Below are positions 24,734 through 33,877 of a stretch of DNA of 64,000 bases, one piece after another. A program made the translations under genes and the position numbers. The notes beneath the pieces are model-generated. The model had not been told where the DNA came from. It saw only the letters and a program-made list of their open reading frames with translations, and did not search any database. Numbering within the stretch: the stretch's first letter is position 1; each line of letters starts with the position of its first letter. Origin of the DNA: Bin90 sp965214635 (GTDB lineage Bacteria > Chloroflexota > Dehalococcoidia > Lucifugimonadales > JADFKI01); the NCBI GenBank assembly GCA_965214635.1, contig OZ243964.1:2046001-2110000 (forward strand). Reading direction: 5' to 3'.

Positions 24734-25909
24734 CTAGCCCTCGCGTATCATATCCAGATACTTCAGCCCCGAGCCGGTGTTCAGCAGCAGGATGCGCTCG
24801 CCCGCGGAGAGCGTGCCGTCTGCAACCAGCCTTCGCAGAGCGGCGGTGATGGCGGCGCCCTCCGGACAGATGAACATCCCCTCCAACGATGCCACCGTGC
24901 GTAGCTCTCGCAGGATGTCCGCCTCGGACACGCTCACTGCGCCGCCGCCGCTCTCGCGCAGCGCCTGCAGGATGAGATAGTCGCCTATGGCTGCCGGAAC
25001 CCGTATCCCCGCAGCGAGCGTGGACGGCTGCTCCCACGGCTCTGCGAACTCCGTGCCCTCTGCGAATGCGCGCACTATCGGCGCACAGCCTTCGGACTGC
25101 ACGGCGTACATCCTTGGGCGTTTGTGGTCTATCCAGCCCATCGTCTCCATCTCCGCAAACGCCTTCCACATCCCCACAATCCCTGTGCCGCCGCCCGTGG
25201 GATACAGGATGACATCCGGCAGCTTCCATCCCATCTGCTCCGCTATCTCGTATCCCATCGTCTTCTTACCCTCAACCCGATACGGTTCGCGCAGTGTGGA
25301 CACATCGAACAGCCCGAGTTCGTCGGCGCGCTGAGCCGATATGCGCCCCGCGTCCGTGATGAACCCGTCCACCAGTTCCAAATGCGCCCCGCTGAGTTCG
25401 ACCTCTATGCGGTTGGCTTCCGGCGCATCCTGCGGCATGAACACATACGCCTCCATTCCCGCTTTTGCGGCGTAGGCGGTCATCGCTCCGGCGGCGTTGC
25501 CTGCGGACGGCATCGTTAGCTTGGTGATGCCCAGTTCCTTCGCCTTGGACACTGCTGCCCCAAGCCCGCGCGCCTTGAATGACGCCGTAGGGTTCAGCCC
25601 TTCGTCTTTGATGTAAAGCGCATCGCATCCGATGTCTGCGCCCAGCCGCTTCGCCTCGAATATCGGCGTGAACCCCTCGCCCAGCGTAACCACATTCGCC
25701 TCGTCCAGCACGGGCATCACCTCGAAGTAGCGCCACATGTTCGTCGGGCGCGACTTCAGGTCGTCCCGATCCAGCGCCCCTGCCGCCGCTTCCAAGTCAT
25801 AGCGCGGATACAGCACTTTGCCGCACTCAACGCAGGTGCGATGCGGTTCGTCCGCCGCGAACGCCTCGTGGCAGTATGTACATTCCAAATGCGTCAGGTA
25901 GCTCTTCAT
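24734..25909 (-). CDS. thrC: Threonine synthase
   Basis: ATG at 25909 (391 residues) is chosen over 26035 because the protein family starts here and GTGAGG lies upstream. It opens with a zinc-ribbon (LECTYCHEAF and TCVECGKVLYPRYDL), as in many bacterial ThrC-like enzymes. PLP motifs follow: IKDEGLNPTASFKARGLG with the PLP lysine, MPSAGNAAGAMTAYAAKAG, YPTGGGTGIVGMWKAF, and LLNTGSGLKYLDMI. It converts O-phosphohomoserine to threonine. Neighbouring genes are divergent hemL-like and the IS-interrupted gene, so it is likely monocistronic. Confidence 0.9.
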   Translation of the reverse strand: MKSYLTHLECTYCHEAFAADEPHRTCVECGKVLYPRYDLEAAAGALDRDDLKSRPTNMWRYFEVMPVLDEANVVTLGEGFTPIFEAKRLGADIGCDALYIKDEGLNPTASFKARGLGAAVSKAKELGITKLTMPSAGNAAGAMTAYAAKAGMEAYVFMPQDAPEANRIEVELSGAHLELVDGFITDAGRISAQRADELGLFDVSTLREPYRVEGKKTMGYEIAEQMGWKLPDVILYPTGGGTGIVGMWKAFAEMETMGWIDHKRPRMYAVQSEGCAPIVRAFAEGTEFAEPWEQPSTLAAGIRVPAAIGDYLILQALRESGGGAVSVSEADILRELRTVASLEGMFICPEGAAITAALRRLVADGTLSAGERILLLNTGSGLKYLDMIREG

Positions 25910-26075
25910 GGTAAATCGCCTCACTCTCTTCGTTATAGACACGCTGCGTGGGCTTGCGTTGCATATTATACGGCGCAAGATATAATACGGCATAGCCCCA
26001 TATGGAATTACGAGAAAATTAGGGTAAGGGTTCACAGAGCATAATCGTTAAGAAAGCGTAATCAAGAGGATAGCC

Positions 26076-27422
26076 ATGCCAACCGCAATAGAACAACGCT
26101 ACTTGGAGCTACACCCCGGTTCTGCCGAGCGCTGGGCGACCGCGCGCCAGATATTCCCAGACGGCGTAACCCACGACGGCAGGCGCATGACCCCGTTCCC
26201 CCTCTACGCCACGCACGGCGTCGCTGGGCACAAGTGGGATGTGGACGGCAACCGCATCGTCGACTACTGGACAGGACACGGCTCGATGATGCTCGGGCAT
26301 TCCCACCCCGAAATCGTTCGCGCCGTCCAAGAGCAGGTCGGCAAGGGAACGCACCTGAGCGCCTCATCCGACTTGGAGATCCGCTGGGCGCAGCTTGTGC
26401 AGCAGCTCATACCGAGCGCAGAAAAAGTCCGCTTCCACAGCTCTGGCACGGAAGCCACGATGATGGCTATCCGAATGGCGCGCGCCTACACAGGCAGATC
26501 GAAAGTGGTCAAGTTCGAAGAGCACTTCCACGGCTGGAGCGACTACCTCGCTGCCGGTGGGGCAGGTTTGGGCGGTATACCCCAAGAGACGCTCAGCACC
26601 ATGATTGTCCTGCCGCCCAACGACATAGCCGCCGTCGAACAGGCGTTCCAACGCAATGGCGACATCGCCGCCGTCGTCCTAGAACCCACCGGCGCGCACA
26701 TGGGTCTCGAGCCGGTGCGCCCCGGCTTTCTGCACGAACTGCGCCAGCTCACCGAGGCGCATGGCGCAGTCTTGATATTCGACGAAGTGGTAACGGGTTT
26801 TCGCATCGCAAAGGGCGGCGCACAGTCGCTCTATGGCGTAACCCCCGATCTGACCACTCTTGCGAAGATACTTGGCGGCGGGCTGCCCGGCGGCGCTGTT
26901 GCCGGCAAAGCCGACATCGTGAACATGATAGAGGCACGCGGCGACGCCGAGCACGACCGCAGCCGTCGTATCGCGCACAATGGCACATTCAACGCCAACC
27001 CGTTGTCTGCCGTCGCCGGTATTCGTGCGCTTGAGCTGCTCTCCACCACCCCGCTGAACGACACTGCAGCCGAGATGGGCGAACTCCTGAAAGACGGTCT
27101 CAACGAGATGCTCACCAAGATCGAGGTGAGCGGCTGCGCCACTGGCATCAACTCGCTCATATTCCTGCGGCTCGGCGTTGACGCAGATATGGCAGACCCT
27201 GACAAGAACCCCAACGCCGCTGCCGACATGCGCGCTGCGGGCGGCGATGCGCTCCAAAGCCAACTCAACCTAGCCATGCTCAACGAAGGCGTTCACGCTG
27301 GCAATGTCCACGGCGGCGCGCGCTTTATCCTCAGCGCAGCCCATACCGAGCAGGACATCCAAGACACCGTATCAGCCGTAGGCGAAGCCCTCTCCCAAGT
27401 GCGCGACGAGGGGCTAGTTTAG
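26076..27422 (+). CDS. Class III aminotransferase, glutamate-1-semialdehyde aminomutase-like
   Basis: A 448-residue PLP enzyme: MTPFPLYATHGVAGHKWDVD, GHGSMMLGHSHPEIV, RFHSSGTEATMMAIRMARAY, KFEEHFHGWSDY, IFDEVVTGFRIAKGGAQSLY and TTLAKILGGGLPGGAVAGK with the PLP lysine near residue 264. These are close to HemL, which makes 5-aminolevulinate for heme. The C-terminal third is longer than in many HemL and the gene lacks other hem neighbours, so it could also be a related beta-amino or omega aminotransferase. AGAGGATAGCC precedes the ATG. Confidence 0.8.
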   Translation: MPTAIEQRYLELHPGSAERWATARQIFPDGVTHDGRRMTPFPLYATHGVAGHKWDVDGNRIVDYWTGHGSMMLGHSHPEIVRAVQEQVGKGTHLSASSDLEIRWAQLVQQLIPSAEKVRFHSSGTEATMMAIRMARAYTGRSKVVKFEEHFHGWSDYLAAGGAGLGGIPQETLSTMIVLPPNDIAAVEQAFQRNGDIAAVVLEPTGAHMGLEPVRPGFLHELRQLTEAHGAVLIFDEVVTGFRIAKGGAQSLYGVTPDLTTLAKILGGGLPGGAVAGKADIVNMIEARGDAEHDRSRRIAHNGTFNANPLSAVAGIRALELLSTTPLNDTAAEMGELLKDGLNEMLTKIEVSGCATGINSLIFLRLGVDADMADPDKNPNAAADMRAAGGDALQSQLNLAMLNEGVHAGNVHGGARFILSAAHTEQDIQDTVSAVGEALSQVRDEGLV

Positions 27423-27532
27423 CCACAACACCTGCTTTCGTTGGTTCTCAATGCATCTGTTGGGGAAGAACAAAGCACAGGGGAAGCACGCAGGGAAAGA
27501 TTAAGAGATTAGAAGTTATTGAGGAGGATGAG

Positions 27533-28462
27533 TTGGACGATCTAGGCGGGAACTACGATGTGGTCATAATCGGCGGCGGCGCAGCCGGACTCACAGCGGG
27601 CATATACACCTGCCGCGCCGGTCTCCGCACGCTGATGCTAGAGCGGCTGATGCCCGGTGGTCAGGTCATCAATGCCGACCGCATCGAGAACTTCCCCGCC
27701 TTCCCCGACGGCATATCCGGCGCAGACATCGGCCCCCTGATGCAGCAGCAAGCCACGCAGTACGGCTTGGAGATTCGCCTTGCCGAAGTGGACGATCTGG
27801 CACAGCGCCCCGGCGGCTGGCGCATATCCGCATACGGCGACCACTACGATGCTAGTGCGGTCATTATCGCCGGCGGATCCACGCTGCGCAAGCTCGGGGT
27901 CCCCGGCGAAGACGCCCTCTTCGGTGCCGGCGTGTCATATTGCGCCACCTGCGATGGCGGCTTTTTCCTAGACCAGCCTGTGGCCGTCGTGGGCGGCGGC
28001 GACTCCGCCCTAGACGAAGCCCTCGTTCTGACCGAATACGCAAGCAAGGTCATCCTAATCCACCGATCTGAGGCTTTCAGCGGCGAGCGCATACTCCAAG
28101 ACCGCGTTCTAGCACACCCGAAGATAGAACCCCTCATGCAAACCCGCGTGGACGCCATCTTGGGCGAAGGTCAGGTAGAAGCCCTCAGCGTAACCGACAT
28201 CCCGTCCGGCGAAACCTCGCGCCTAGACCTGTCCGGCGTCTTCATATATGTGGGATTAGACCCCAACACTGCATACCTCCAAAGCCTGCTTCGCTTGGAT
28301 AATGCGGGACACATCCCCACAGACATCCGTATGCGCACATCGCTGTCCGGCGTCTTCGCAGCCGGCGACATCCGCCAGCACTCCGCCGCACAGCTAGTCA
28401 GCGCAGCCGGCGACGGCGCAACCGCCGCCATCTCCGCGCGCCGCTACTTGGATAAGCGCTAG
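27533..28462 (+). CDS. Thioredoxin-reductase-like FAD/NAD(P) oxidoreductase
   Basis: The start is TTG at 27533 with GAGGAGG six bases upstream. The 309-residue product has FAD motif DVVIIGGGAAGLTAGIYTCR, GQVINADRIENFPAFPDGI, the active-site pair VSYCATCDGGFF, NAD(P) motif VAVVGGGDSALDEALVL and FAD-closing GVFAAGDIRQHSAAQL. This is the TrxB fold. The HRSE segment after the second motif lacks the HRR of many NADPH-binding enzymes, so cofactor preference is uncertain. It reduces thioredoxin or a ferredoxin-like partner. Confidence 0.85.
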   Translation: MDDLGGNYDVVIIGGGAAGLTAGIYTCRAGLRTLMLERLMPGGQVINADRIENFPAFPDGISGADIGPLMQQQATQYGLEIRLAEVDDLAQRPGGWRISAYGDHYDASAVIIAGGSTLRKLGVPGEDALFGAGVSYCATCDGGFFLDQPVAVVGGGDSALDEALVLTEYASKVILIHRSEAFSGERILQDRVLAHPKIEPLMQTRVDAILGEGQVEALSVTDIPSGETSRLDLSGVFIYVGLDPNTAYLQSLLRLDNAGHIPTDIRMRTSLSGVFAAGDIRQHSAAQLVSAAGDGATAAISARRYLDKR

Positions 28463-28641
28463 TGCCGTTGTGATGTTGTGATATAGTAAAAGCGACATCA
28501 TCATCAGACCCCAAAAACCGCACTGCGCTGCACATGAAACCGCTGCTGCTAGTCTGATAGACGCTACTTACAATCGGTGTTGTTGAAACCGCAAGTCGTC
28601 GCCACCTTTACTAAAAATACTAAAAAGTGTCTGGGACAAAA

Positions 28642-29826
28642 ATGCACTTCCGCTTCACGCCTGACCAAGAAAACTTTCGCGCCGAAGTCCGCAGCTTCCT
28701 AGTGGATAGGCTTGGGATTGACTGGCGCGGCATCGTGCCCGACGATTATTTCACCGACGAAAACTGGGCGCTCATCCGCTCCCTCACCAGCGACCTCGTG
28801 GAGCGCGGCTGGCTCACGCTCGCATGGCCCGAAGAGTACGGCGGGCAGGGAAGACCCCACATCGAGCAGATGATATACAACGAAGAGACGGCGTACTTCC
28901 GCGCGCCCATGCGCGACACTAGCATGGGCACACACATGGTCGGCCCGTCCATCATGCTCTACGGCACCGACGAGCAGAAGGCGCGCTACCTCCCCGAAAT
29001 CGCCGACGGCACAGCCGTGTACTGCCAAGGGTTTAGCGAGCCTGAATCCGGCTCAGATCTCGCATCCCTCCAGCTGCGTGCGGTGGAGGACGGCGACGAC
29101 CTCATCCTCAACGGCTCCAAGATATGGACCAGCGGCGCACACCGCGCCAACCGCTGCTACATCATGGTTCGCACCGACCCCGATGCGCCCAAACATCGGG
29201 GCATCAGTGTTCTCATCGTCGATATGGACACCCCGGGCATCGAGGTTACGCCCATCATCAACATGTTCGGTGTCCACTACTTTAATCAAGTCTTCTTCGA
29301 GAATGTGCGCGTCCCCAAGCGGAATATGATAGGCGAGCAAAATCGCGGCTGGTATGTCGCAGCCACCACCTTGGACTTCGAGCGTTCCGGTGTGGGGCGC
29401 TTCGGCTCCAACCGCCGCGACCTCGAAGAACTCGCTGATCTGTCCCACCAAGTCAAGCTCAATGGCGGTACGCTGAACCAAGACAAGCGGTTTCGGCGGC
29501 GTATCGCCGAGCTTTGGACTGCGAACGAAGCCGGCAAGATGGTCGCCTACAATGTGGCGTGGATGCAGAGCGAGGGGCTTGTGCCCAACAAAGAGGCATC
29601 GGCAGCCAAGCTTGTCGGCAGCGAAATCAGCCAGCGTATTAGCCAGCTCGGCATGCAGATGCTAGGCATGTATGGGCTGCTCGACGAGAACTCCAAGTGG
29701 GCGTACCTGAATGGGCGCATCGCACAGCAGTGGATGGACGCTGTGTCGCTTACCATTCGTGCCGGCACATCCGAAATTCAGCGCAACATCATCGCGGGGC
29801 GTGGGCTTGGGCTGCCCAGAGGCTGA
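28642..29826 (+). CDS. Acyl-CoA dehydrogenase
   Basis: ATG at 28642 (394 residues) is preferred; GTG at 28627 adds five. It has the acyl-CoA dehydrogenase N-terminal helical domain (MHFRFTPDQENFRAEVRSFL), substrate motif CQGFSEPESGSDLASLQLRA, FAD-binding GSKIWTSGAHRANRCYIMVR, and the C-terminal helices with AGTSEIQRNIIAGRGLGLPR. It oxidises an acyl-CoA to the enoyl-CoA, passing electrons to ETF. Chain specificity cannot be told. crcB starts six bases after its stop and may be co-transcribed. Confidence 0.9.
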   Translation: MHFRFTPDQENFRAEVRSFLVDRLGIDWRGIVPDDYFTDENWALIRSLTSDLVERGWLTLAWPEEYGGQGRPHIEQMIYNEETAYFRAPMRDTSMGTHMVGPSIMLYGTDEQKARYLPEIADGTAVYCQGFSEPESGSDLASLQLRAVEDGDDLILNGSKIWTSGAHRANRCYIMVRTDPDAPKHRGISVLIVDMDTPGIEVTPIINMFGVHYFNQVFFENVRVPKRNMIGEQNRGWYVAATTLDFERSGVGRFGSNRRDLEELADLSHQVKLNGGTLNQDKRFRRRIAELWTANEAGKMVAYNVAWMQSEGLVPNKEASAAKLVGSEISQRISQLGMQMLGMYGLLDENSKWAYLNGRIAQQWMDAVSLTIRAGTSEIQRNIIAGRGLGLPRG

Positions 29827-29832
29827 GCGTCG

Positions 29833-30210
29833 ATGCTGGTTTGGCTGCTGATAGCGGGCGGTGGTGCGCTCGGTGCTGTGTCTCGCTTCGCCGTGGACAG
29901 AGCCGTAGTTGCGCTGCTCGGCCCAACGGTCTTGGGCACTTTCATCGCAAACATCAGTGGCTCATTCCTGCTCGGCTTGTTCCTCGCCGCTATGGACGGA
30001 CGGTTGGTTGATGTGCCCGAACTGCGCGCCCTTGTTGCCGTCGGGTTTCTCGGCTCATACACCACATTTTCCACGCTCACCGTCTCAAGTGTGCAGCTCG
30101 CCGGCGAAGGCGATTGGCTGCATGCCGCCGCCAACATTCTCGGCAGCCTGACCGTGGGCGTCATCGCTGCCTTCGCCGGCATCGTCGTTGGGCGCGTTTT
30201 CCTCACATAA
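29833..30210 (+). CDS. crcB: Fluoride channel CrcB/Fluc
   Basis: A 125-residue four-helix membrane protein: LLIAGGGALGAVSRFAVDRA, LGTFIANISGSFLLGLFLAA (pore Asn), LVAVGFLGSYTTFSTLTVSS (fluoride-contacting Phe and Thr), and a final helix. It exports fluoride from the cytoplasm as an antiparallel dimer. It sits six bases behind an acyl-CoA dehydrogenase gene, leaving no room for a fluoride riboswitch. Only one copy is present, so it likely forms a homodimer. Confidence 0.92.
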   Translation: MLVWLLIAGGGALGAVSRFAVDRAVVALLGPTVLGTFIANISGSFLLGLFLAAMDGRLVDVPELRALVAVGFLGSYTTFSTLTVSSVQLAGEGDWLHAAANILGSLTVGVIAAFAGIVVGRVFLT

Positions 30211-30300
30211 CCGCTCATCATGCGCAAGAACGGCTGCAATGCTCAACAGCATGTGTGTATATGGTGAGATTTCGCCTGTGGTTCGCTCTTGCAAAAGCCC

Positions 30301-31146
30301 TTACAATAGCCGCAGCGCTCCCTGTGTGAACAAGATTGCTCCCACTGCCAGCAGCACCAAGCCCATCGCCAGTATCAGCATCGTGAGTTGTACCCGCCCG
30401 GTCAGCTTCGCCCCGTAGTAGCTCCCCACCATAGCGACACTGCCCATAAGCGCCAGCAGCACATAGTCCACCTGCCCCTGTACCACATGTCCAACCCATC
30501 CCGCCGACCCCATCAGCACGCCGATGAACAGGTTCGTGCCCGCAGCGATGCGCGGGTCTACTCGCAGGATGCGCACTAGCATCGGCAAGCGTATGCTGCC
30601 CAGTATTAGCCCCACTGCGCCGCCAAGCAACCCGACCGCAAACCCGATGCCCGCCTCTGCGGACATCCGCTCTCGGCTGAATATCCCCGCCGACCCCTCT
30701 AGCCCGCCTCCGAAGAGCGTCGGCGTGTCTGAACCTTCGCGCCTCCTCTCCCGAACCATAATCAGAAACTCGACGCCCTGCCAGAACACCAATATCCCCG
30801 CGAGCAAAATCAGCAGCCCGTCCGGCGCCGCATCGCTGAAAAACCCGCCTATGAGCGCCCCGATTAGCGCCGGCACGCCCATCACCAGCACGATGCGGAC
30901 ATCCACGCGCCCCTCGCGCAAGTGCCGTATCGCCCCCGACAGCGACGCCAAGCCGCTGACGAGTATGTTCGTTCCGCCTGCGACCGGCGCCGCTATGCCG
31001 AGCAGCAGCAGCGCTGGCAGCCGTATCGTTCCCAGCGCCAGCCCTACGAACCCGCCGAGCACCCCTACCGCAAACGAGACCACCGTCAGCAGCGCTGCGT
31101 GCCACAACAGCACATCCGATGGCAGCCCAAGCTCACTTAGACTCAC
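30301..31146 (-). CDS. TauE/SafE-family sulfite/anion exporter
   Basis: A 281-residue protein with seven or eight hydrophobic segments and the two TauE/SafE repeats: VLGGFVGLALGTIRLPALLL and later VGLLGGAVGLILGSIRLPML, each followed by a segment like VAGGTNILVSGLASLSG and IAAGTNLFIGVLMGSAG. The family transports sulfite, sulfoacetate or related anions across the inner membrane. Substrate is unknown. It lies just after the DUF4129 gene on the same strand (24 bp), so it may belong to that operon. Confidence 0.85.
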   Translation of the reverse strand: MSLSELGLPSDVLLWHAALLTVVSFAVGVLGGFVGLALGTIRLPALLLLGIAAPVAGGTNILVSGLASLSGAIRHLREGRVDVRIVLVMGVPALIGALIGGFFSDAAPDGLLILLAGILVFWQGVEFLIMVRERRREGSDTPTLFGGGLEGSAGIFSRERMSAEAGIGFAVGLLGGAVGLILGSIRLPMLVRILRVDPRIAAGTNLFIGVLMGSAGWVGHVVQGQVDYVLLALMGSVAMVGSYYGAKLTGRVQLTMLILAMGLVLLAVGAILFTQGALRLL

Positions 31147-31170
31147 TCACACCTCCCTTGTTGCATCTTG

Positions 31171-32598
31171 TCATCCCTTGTCATTCTTTGGCGCAGTTCC
31201 TGCTTCTCGCTCCAGCTCCGCCCGCATTCGGTCAATCTCTGTGCGCGGCGTGGGTTGATTGCCATAGCAGGCGCGGTTGAATGCGTCTGTTGCATTGCGC
31301 GCGAGACCGCTCGGAAACACCCTCTCCAGCGTGGCGCAGAACTCGCCCGGCGTTTCACCCGGCGGCTTGGGACTCCCGCGTTTCTCTGCAAGCGTAAGCA
31401 GCCCGAAGTATATGCGAAACACATCCGCTATGTTCGGGTCTTCATCTGGCACTCGCATAACCCGGCGCTCTTTGGTTCGGCGTAAGCGCGAGGGCAGCAT
31501 GCCGAACAGCAGGTTAGCGAAGTCGTATGCGATGTTTGCATCCTCGCGCAGCTGCTCCCGCTCCCCATCGTCTCGTGCTCTCAGCCGTCGCGCTCGCCGC
31601 CGATATGCCAGCGCCATCACAACCAGCAGCCCCACGATGATAGCCGCCACGAACGACCATTGCAGTATCTGAAACAGCAGCAAGGCGACAGGGTTGTCGT
31701 CTCCGCCGCTTCCCAGCGCATTCACGGTTGAGGCAATAGACGGTGGGTTCAGTGTAACTTGCGGCTCTTGCTCAGGCCGCAGCCCTTCCACCAGAGCCAA
31801 CACCGCGCCTATGAGGAAGTCGAAAATGTACGCCAACGGCAGGATGATAACAAAGACCACCACCCTCAGCAGCATATCTAGCAAGAACACCAGCGGCTTG
31901 GCGATTATCGCAAGCGCCTCGCGCTGCAGCAGGCTGAACAGCAGCCCCGCCACTACCAGCGCCCCCACGATGCCCCCGATGACGCGCGTCCACGCTCGCC
32001 CGCTTGTCGTGGAACCGGACGCCGCCGTCATGTGCCCGATGCTCAAGCCCGCAACGCCCGCCGCAAAGAACACGAACATCAGCGGGAACACATTCAGTTC
32101 GGCTTGGTGAAATATGTCCACTGCCGCCGCAACCGCAAGCACGAATATGCCCACCTTGAAGCTCGACGACAGGCTTTCTGTCGGGAAATCCGAACCGCCT
32201 GCATGCCCTCCACGCCACCACAGCGCCACCCCGCCGAAGCTGCCGAGCACTGCGCGCACCATATACTCGCGCGTAACCTGCTCGCTGCCCAGTTCTGCGG
32301 GCCAAGCGAGGTTCACGCCCGAAAACTCGGGTGCTGCCTGCGCCCCCACGGTCAGATACACCACGCCGAAGCCCACAGCCATCTGCGCCGCGTACGCTGC
32401 CAGCGACGGCATCCGCACCACAGACAGTGCGCGTGCCGTCAGTGCCGACACGCCCATCAGCCCGAGCGCAGCCGCCCACGGAAATGGGCTGCCGTTCCCG
32501 CCGAGCGGCAGGCTCAGCATGCCCAGCAATGCAGTCAGCCATGCGCTCTCTGCCAGCAGATGCGCCGCTGTTACCAGCCGTTCTTGTGTGGCGCTCAT
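31171..32598 (-). CDS. Membrane protein with C-terminal DUF4129
   Basis: A 475-residue protein with about seven to eight N-terminal transmembrane segments, two more around residues 215-275, one around 315-335 (SFVAAIIVGLLVVMALAY), and a soluble C-terminal DUF4129 region (DVFRIYFGLLTLAEKRGSP, then ETPGEFCATLERVFP). No transglutaminase domain is seen, unlike many relatives. Its ATG overlaps the DUF58 stop by four bases. It belongs to the common moxR-DUF58-DUF4129 module, proposed to act as a chaperone or in envelope and stress functions. Confidence 0.8.
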   Translation of the reverse strand: MSATQERLVTAAHLLAESAWLTALLGMLSLPLGGNGSPFPWAAALGLMGVSALTARALSVVRMPSLAAYAAQMAVGFGVVYLTVGAQAAPEFSGVNLAWPAELGSEQVTREYMVRAVLGSFGGVALWWRGGHAGGSDFPTESLSSSFKVGIFVLAVAAAVDIFHQAELNVFPLMFVFFAAGVAGLSIGHMTAASGSTTSGRAWTRVIGGIVGALVVAGLLFSLLQREALAIIAKPLVFLLDMLLRVVVFVIILPLAYIFDFLIGAVLALVEGLRPEQEPQVTLNPPSIASTVNALGSGGDDNPVALLLFQILQWSFVAAIIVGLLVVMALAYRRRARRLRARDDGEREQLREDANIAYDFANLLFGMLPSRLRRTKERRVMRVPDEDPNIADVFRIYFGLLTLAEKRGSPKPPGETPGEFCATLERVFPSGLARNATDAFNRACYGNQPTPRTEIDRMRAELEREAGTAPKNDKG

Positions 32599-33872
32599 CG
32601 CTCTGCTGCCACTGCTGCGCCATTTGCTGTGCGCACCCGCCGTGGAGTGATGCCCTCAGCGAACTCTATCCCATCGAATGCATCCCCAAGCTCGTACAGG
32701 ATTACGCCGTCTGGCATTGGCGGGCATTCTGCATCGCCCACATACACCACCACCAGCTTATAGCCCTGCGATTTCATCACGCGCAGAACCTCCGGCAGCG
32801 TCGGCGACACCAGCGAAACCGCCACTACGATAGTCGCCCCCATCGGAAAGCTTCGCCAGTGGCTGCTGAGCTGACCCGCCATAGACCCCACCGGCAGCGG
32901 GCGTATTGACGCAAGCGCTTCCAGTATCACCGTGAGCTGCTCCGGCGAGCGGCTCGGCGCTATCTGCATCGGACGGTCTGCAAGCACAGGCGTCCCGTTC
33001 GAGAACAAGCCAAGTGTGTACTGCCGCTCGTCGGCGTATGTCGCCACCGCCGCCGCCGCCGTGATGATGCGCTCCAAGTGTATCGGCGAATAACCCTCCC
33101 ATGTGTGCGCCACAGTGTCCACCGCCACCGCTAGTATCACCGTCAGCGACGAACTCGGCTCGTATGTGCGAACTTGTATATCCTGCATCTTCGCCGTCGC
33201 CTTCCAGTCCACTATCTTCATCGGGTCGCCGAGCTGATAATCGCGCAAGCCCATCGGGCGCGACGGATCCTCGAATATGGCAATGCCCCCGCGCGTCTCA
33301 CCCAGCGGGCGCGACGACGGCATCCCAATCTCTGGCAGCGACAGCACCTTCGGATACACCAGCACATAGTCGTTGCCGTAAGTCGTCCGCTCGGTGTTGA
33401 AGAACCCGAACAGGTCTCCGCTGCGGAGCAGCACAGGCCCAATCCGAAAGTACCCCCGTCGGCGGCACTCGAACTCATAACGCCAGTGTATCCGCTCATA
33501 CCAAGACATCGATGTGGAGTGGCGCAGCGTCTTTGCCTCTGGATTCGGGCTGTTCACCACATCGGCGTCGTGGATGACCATAGACTCGGGTATCTCATCC
33601 TCCGAGCGCAGCCGTCCCAGTGGCAGCGGCTTGGCGTTCGTCAGCGTTACCCGCAGCGATGCCTTCTCTCCGATGAACACCCGCTGCTGCGAAAACTCTC
33701 GCTCGTAGCCCACATCCTCGAGCGACATTTTATTCCACAGCCACGCTGCGCCCGTAATCAGCAGCCCCATCACGCTGAAGCCGATGAGAAGCCCCTCGCC
33801 GGCGAATATGCCGATGAGGATAAGCCCTACGAACAGGATCATCCATATTTCGTGCCATATTCGGCTCAGCAC
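32595..33872 (-). CDS. DUF58 protein
   Basis: A 425-residue protein with two N-terminal transmembrane helices (residues 10-45), a beta-sandwich region with RVTLTNAKPLPLGRLRSEDE, then the DUF58 core with GDPMKIVDWKATAKMQDIQV followed by RTYEP, and a von Willebrand A-like part (LTVILAVAVDTVAHTWEG). It partners MoxR ATPases. It lies five bases after moxR and overlaps the DUF4129 gene, showing translational coupling. Exact function is unknown. Confidence 0.85.
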   Translation of the reverse strand: MLSRIWHEIWMILFVGLILIGIFAGEGLLIGFSVMGLLITGAAWLWNKMSLEDVGYEREFSQQRVFIGEKASLRVTLTNAKPLPLGRLRSEDEIPESMVIHDADVVNSPNPEAKTLRHSTSMSWYERIHWRYEFECRRRGYFRIGPVLLRSGDLFGFFNTERTTYGNDYVLVYPKVLSLPEIGMPSSRPLGETRGGIAIFEDPSRPMGLRDYQLGDPMKIVDWKATAKMQDIQVRTYEPSSSLTVILAVAVDTVAHTWEGYSPIHLERIITAAAAVATYADERQYTLGLFSNGTPVLADRPMQIAPSRSPEQLTVILEALASIRPLPVGSMAGQLSSHWRSFPMGATIVVAVSLVSPTLPEVLRVMKSQGYKLVVVYVGDAECPPMPDGVILYELGDAFDGIEFAEGITPRRVRTANGAAVAAER

Positions 33873-33877
33873 GACGC

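Noticed and set aside
29760..29835. Possible fluoride riboswitch before crcB
   Set aside because: Only six bases separate the acyl-CoA dehydrogenase stop from crcB, and no riboswitch core is visible.
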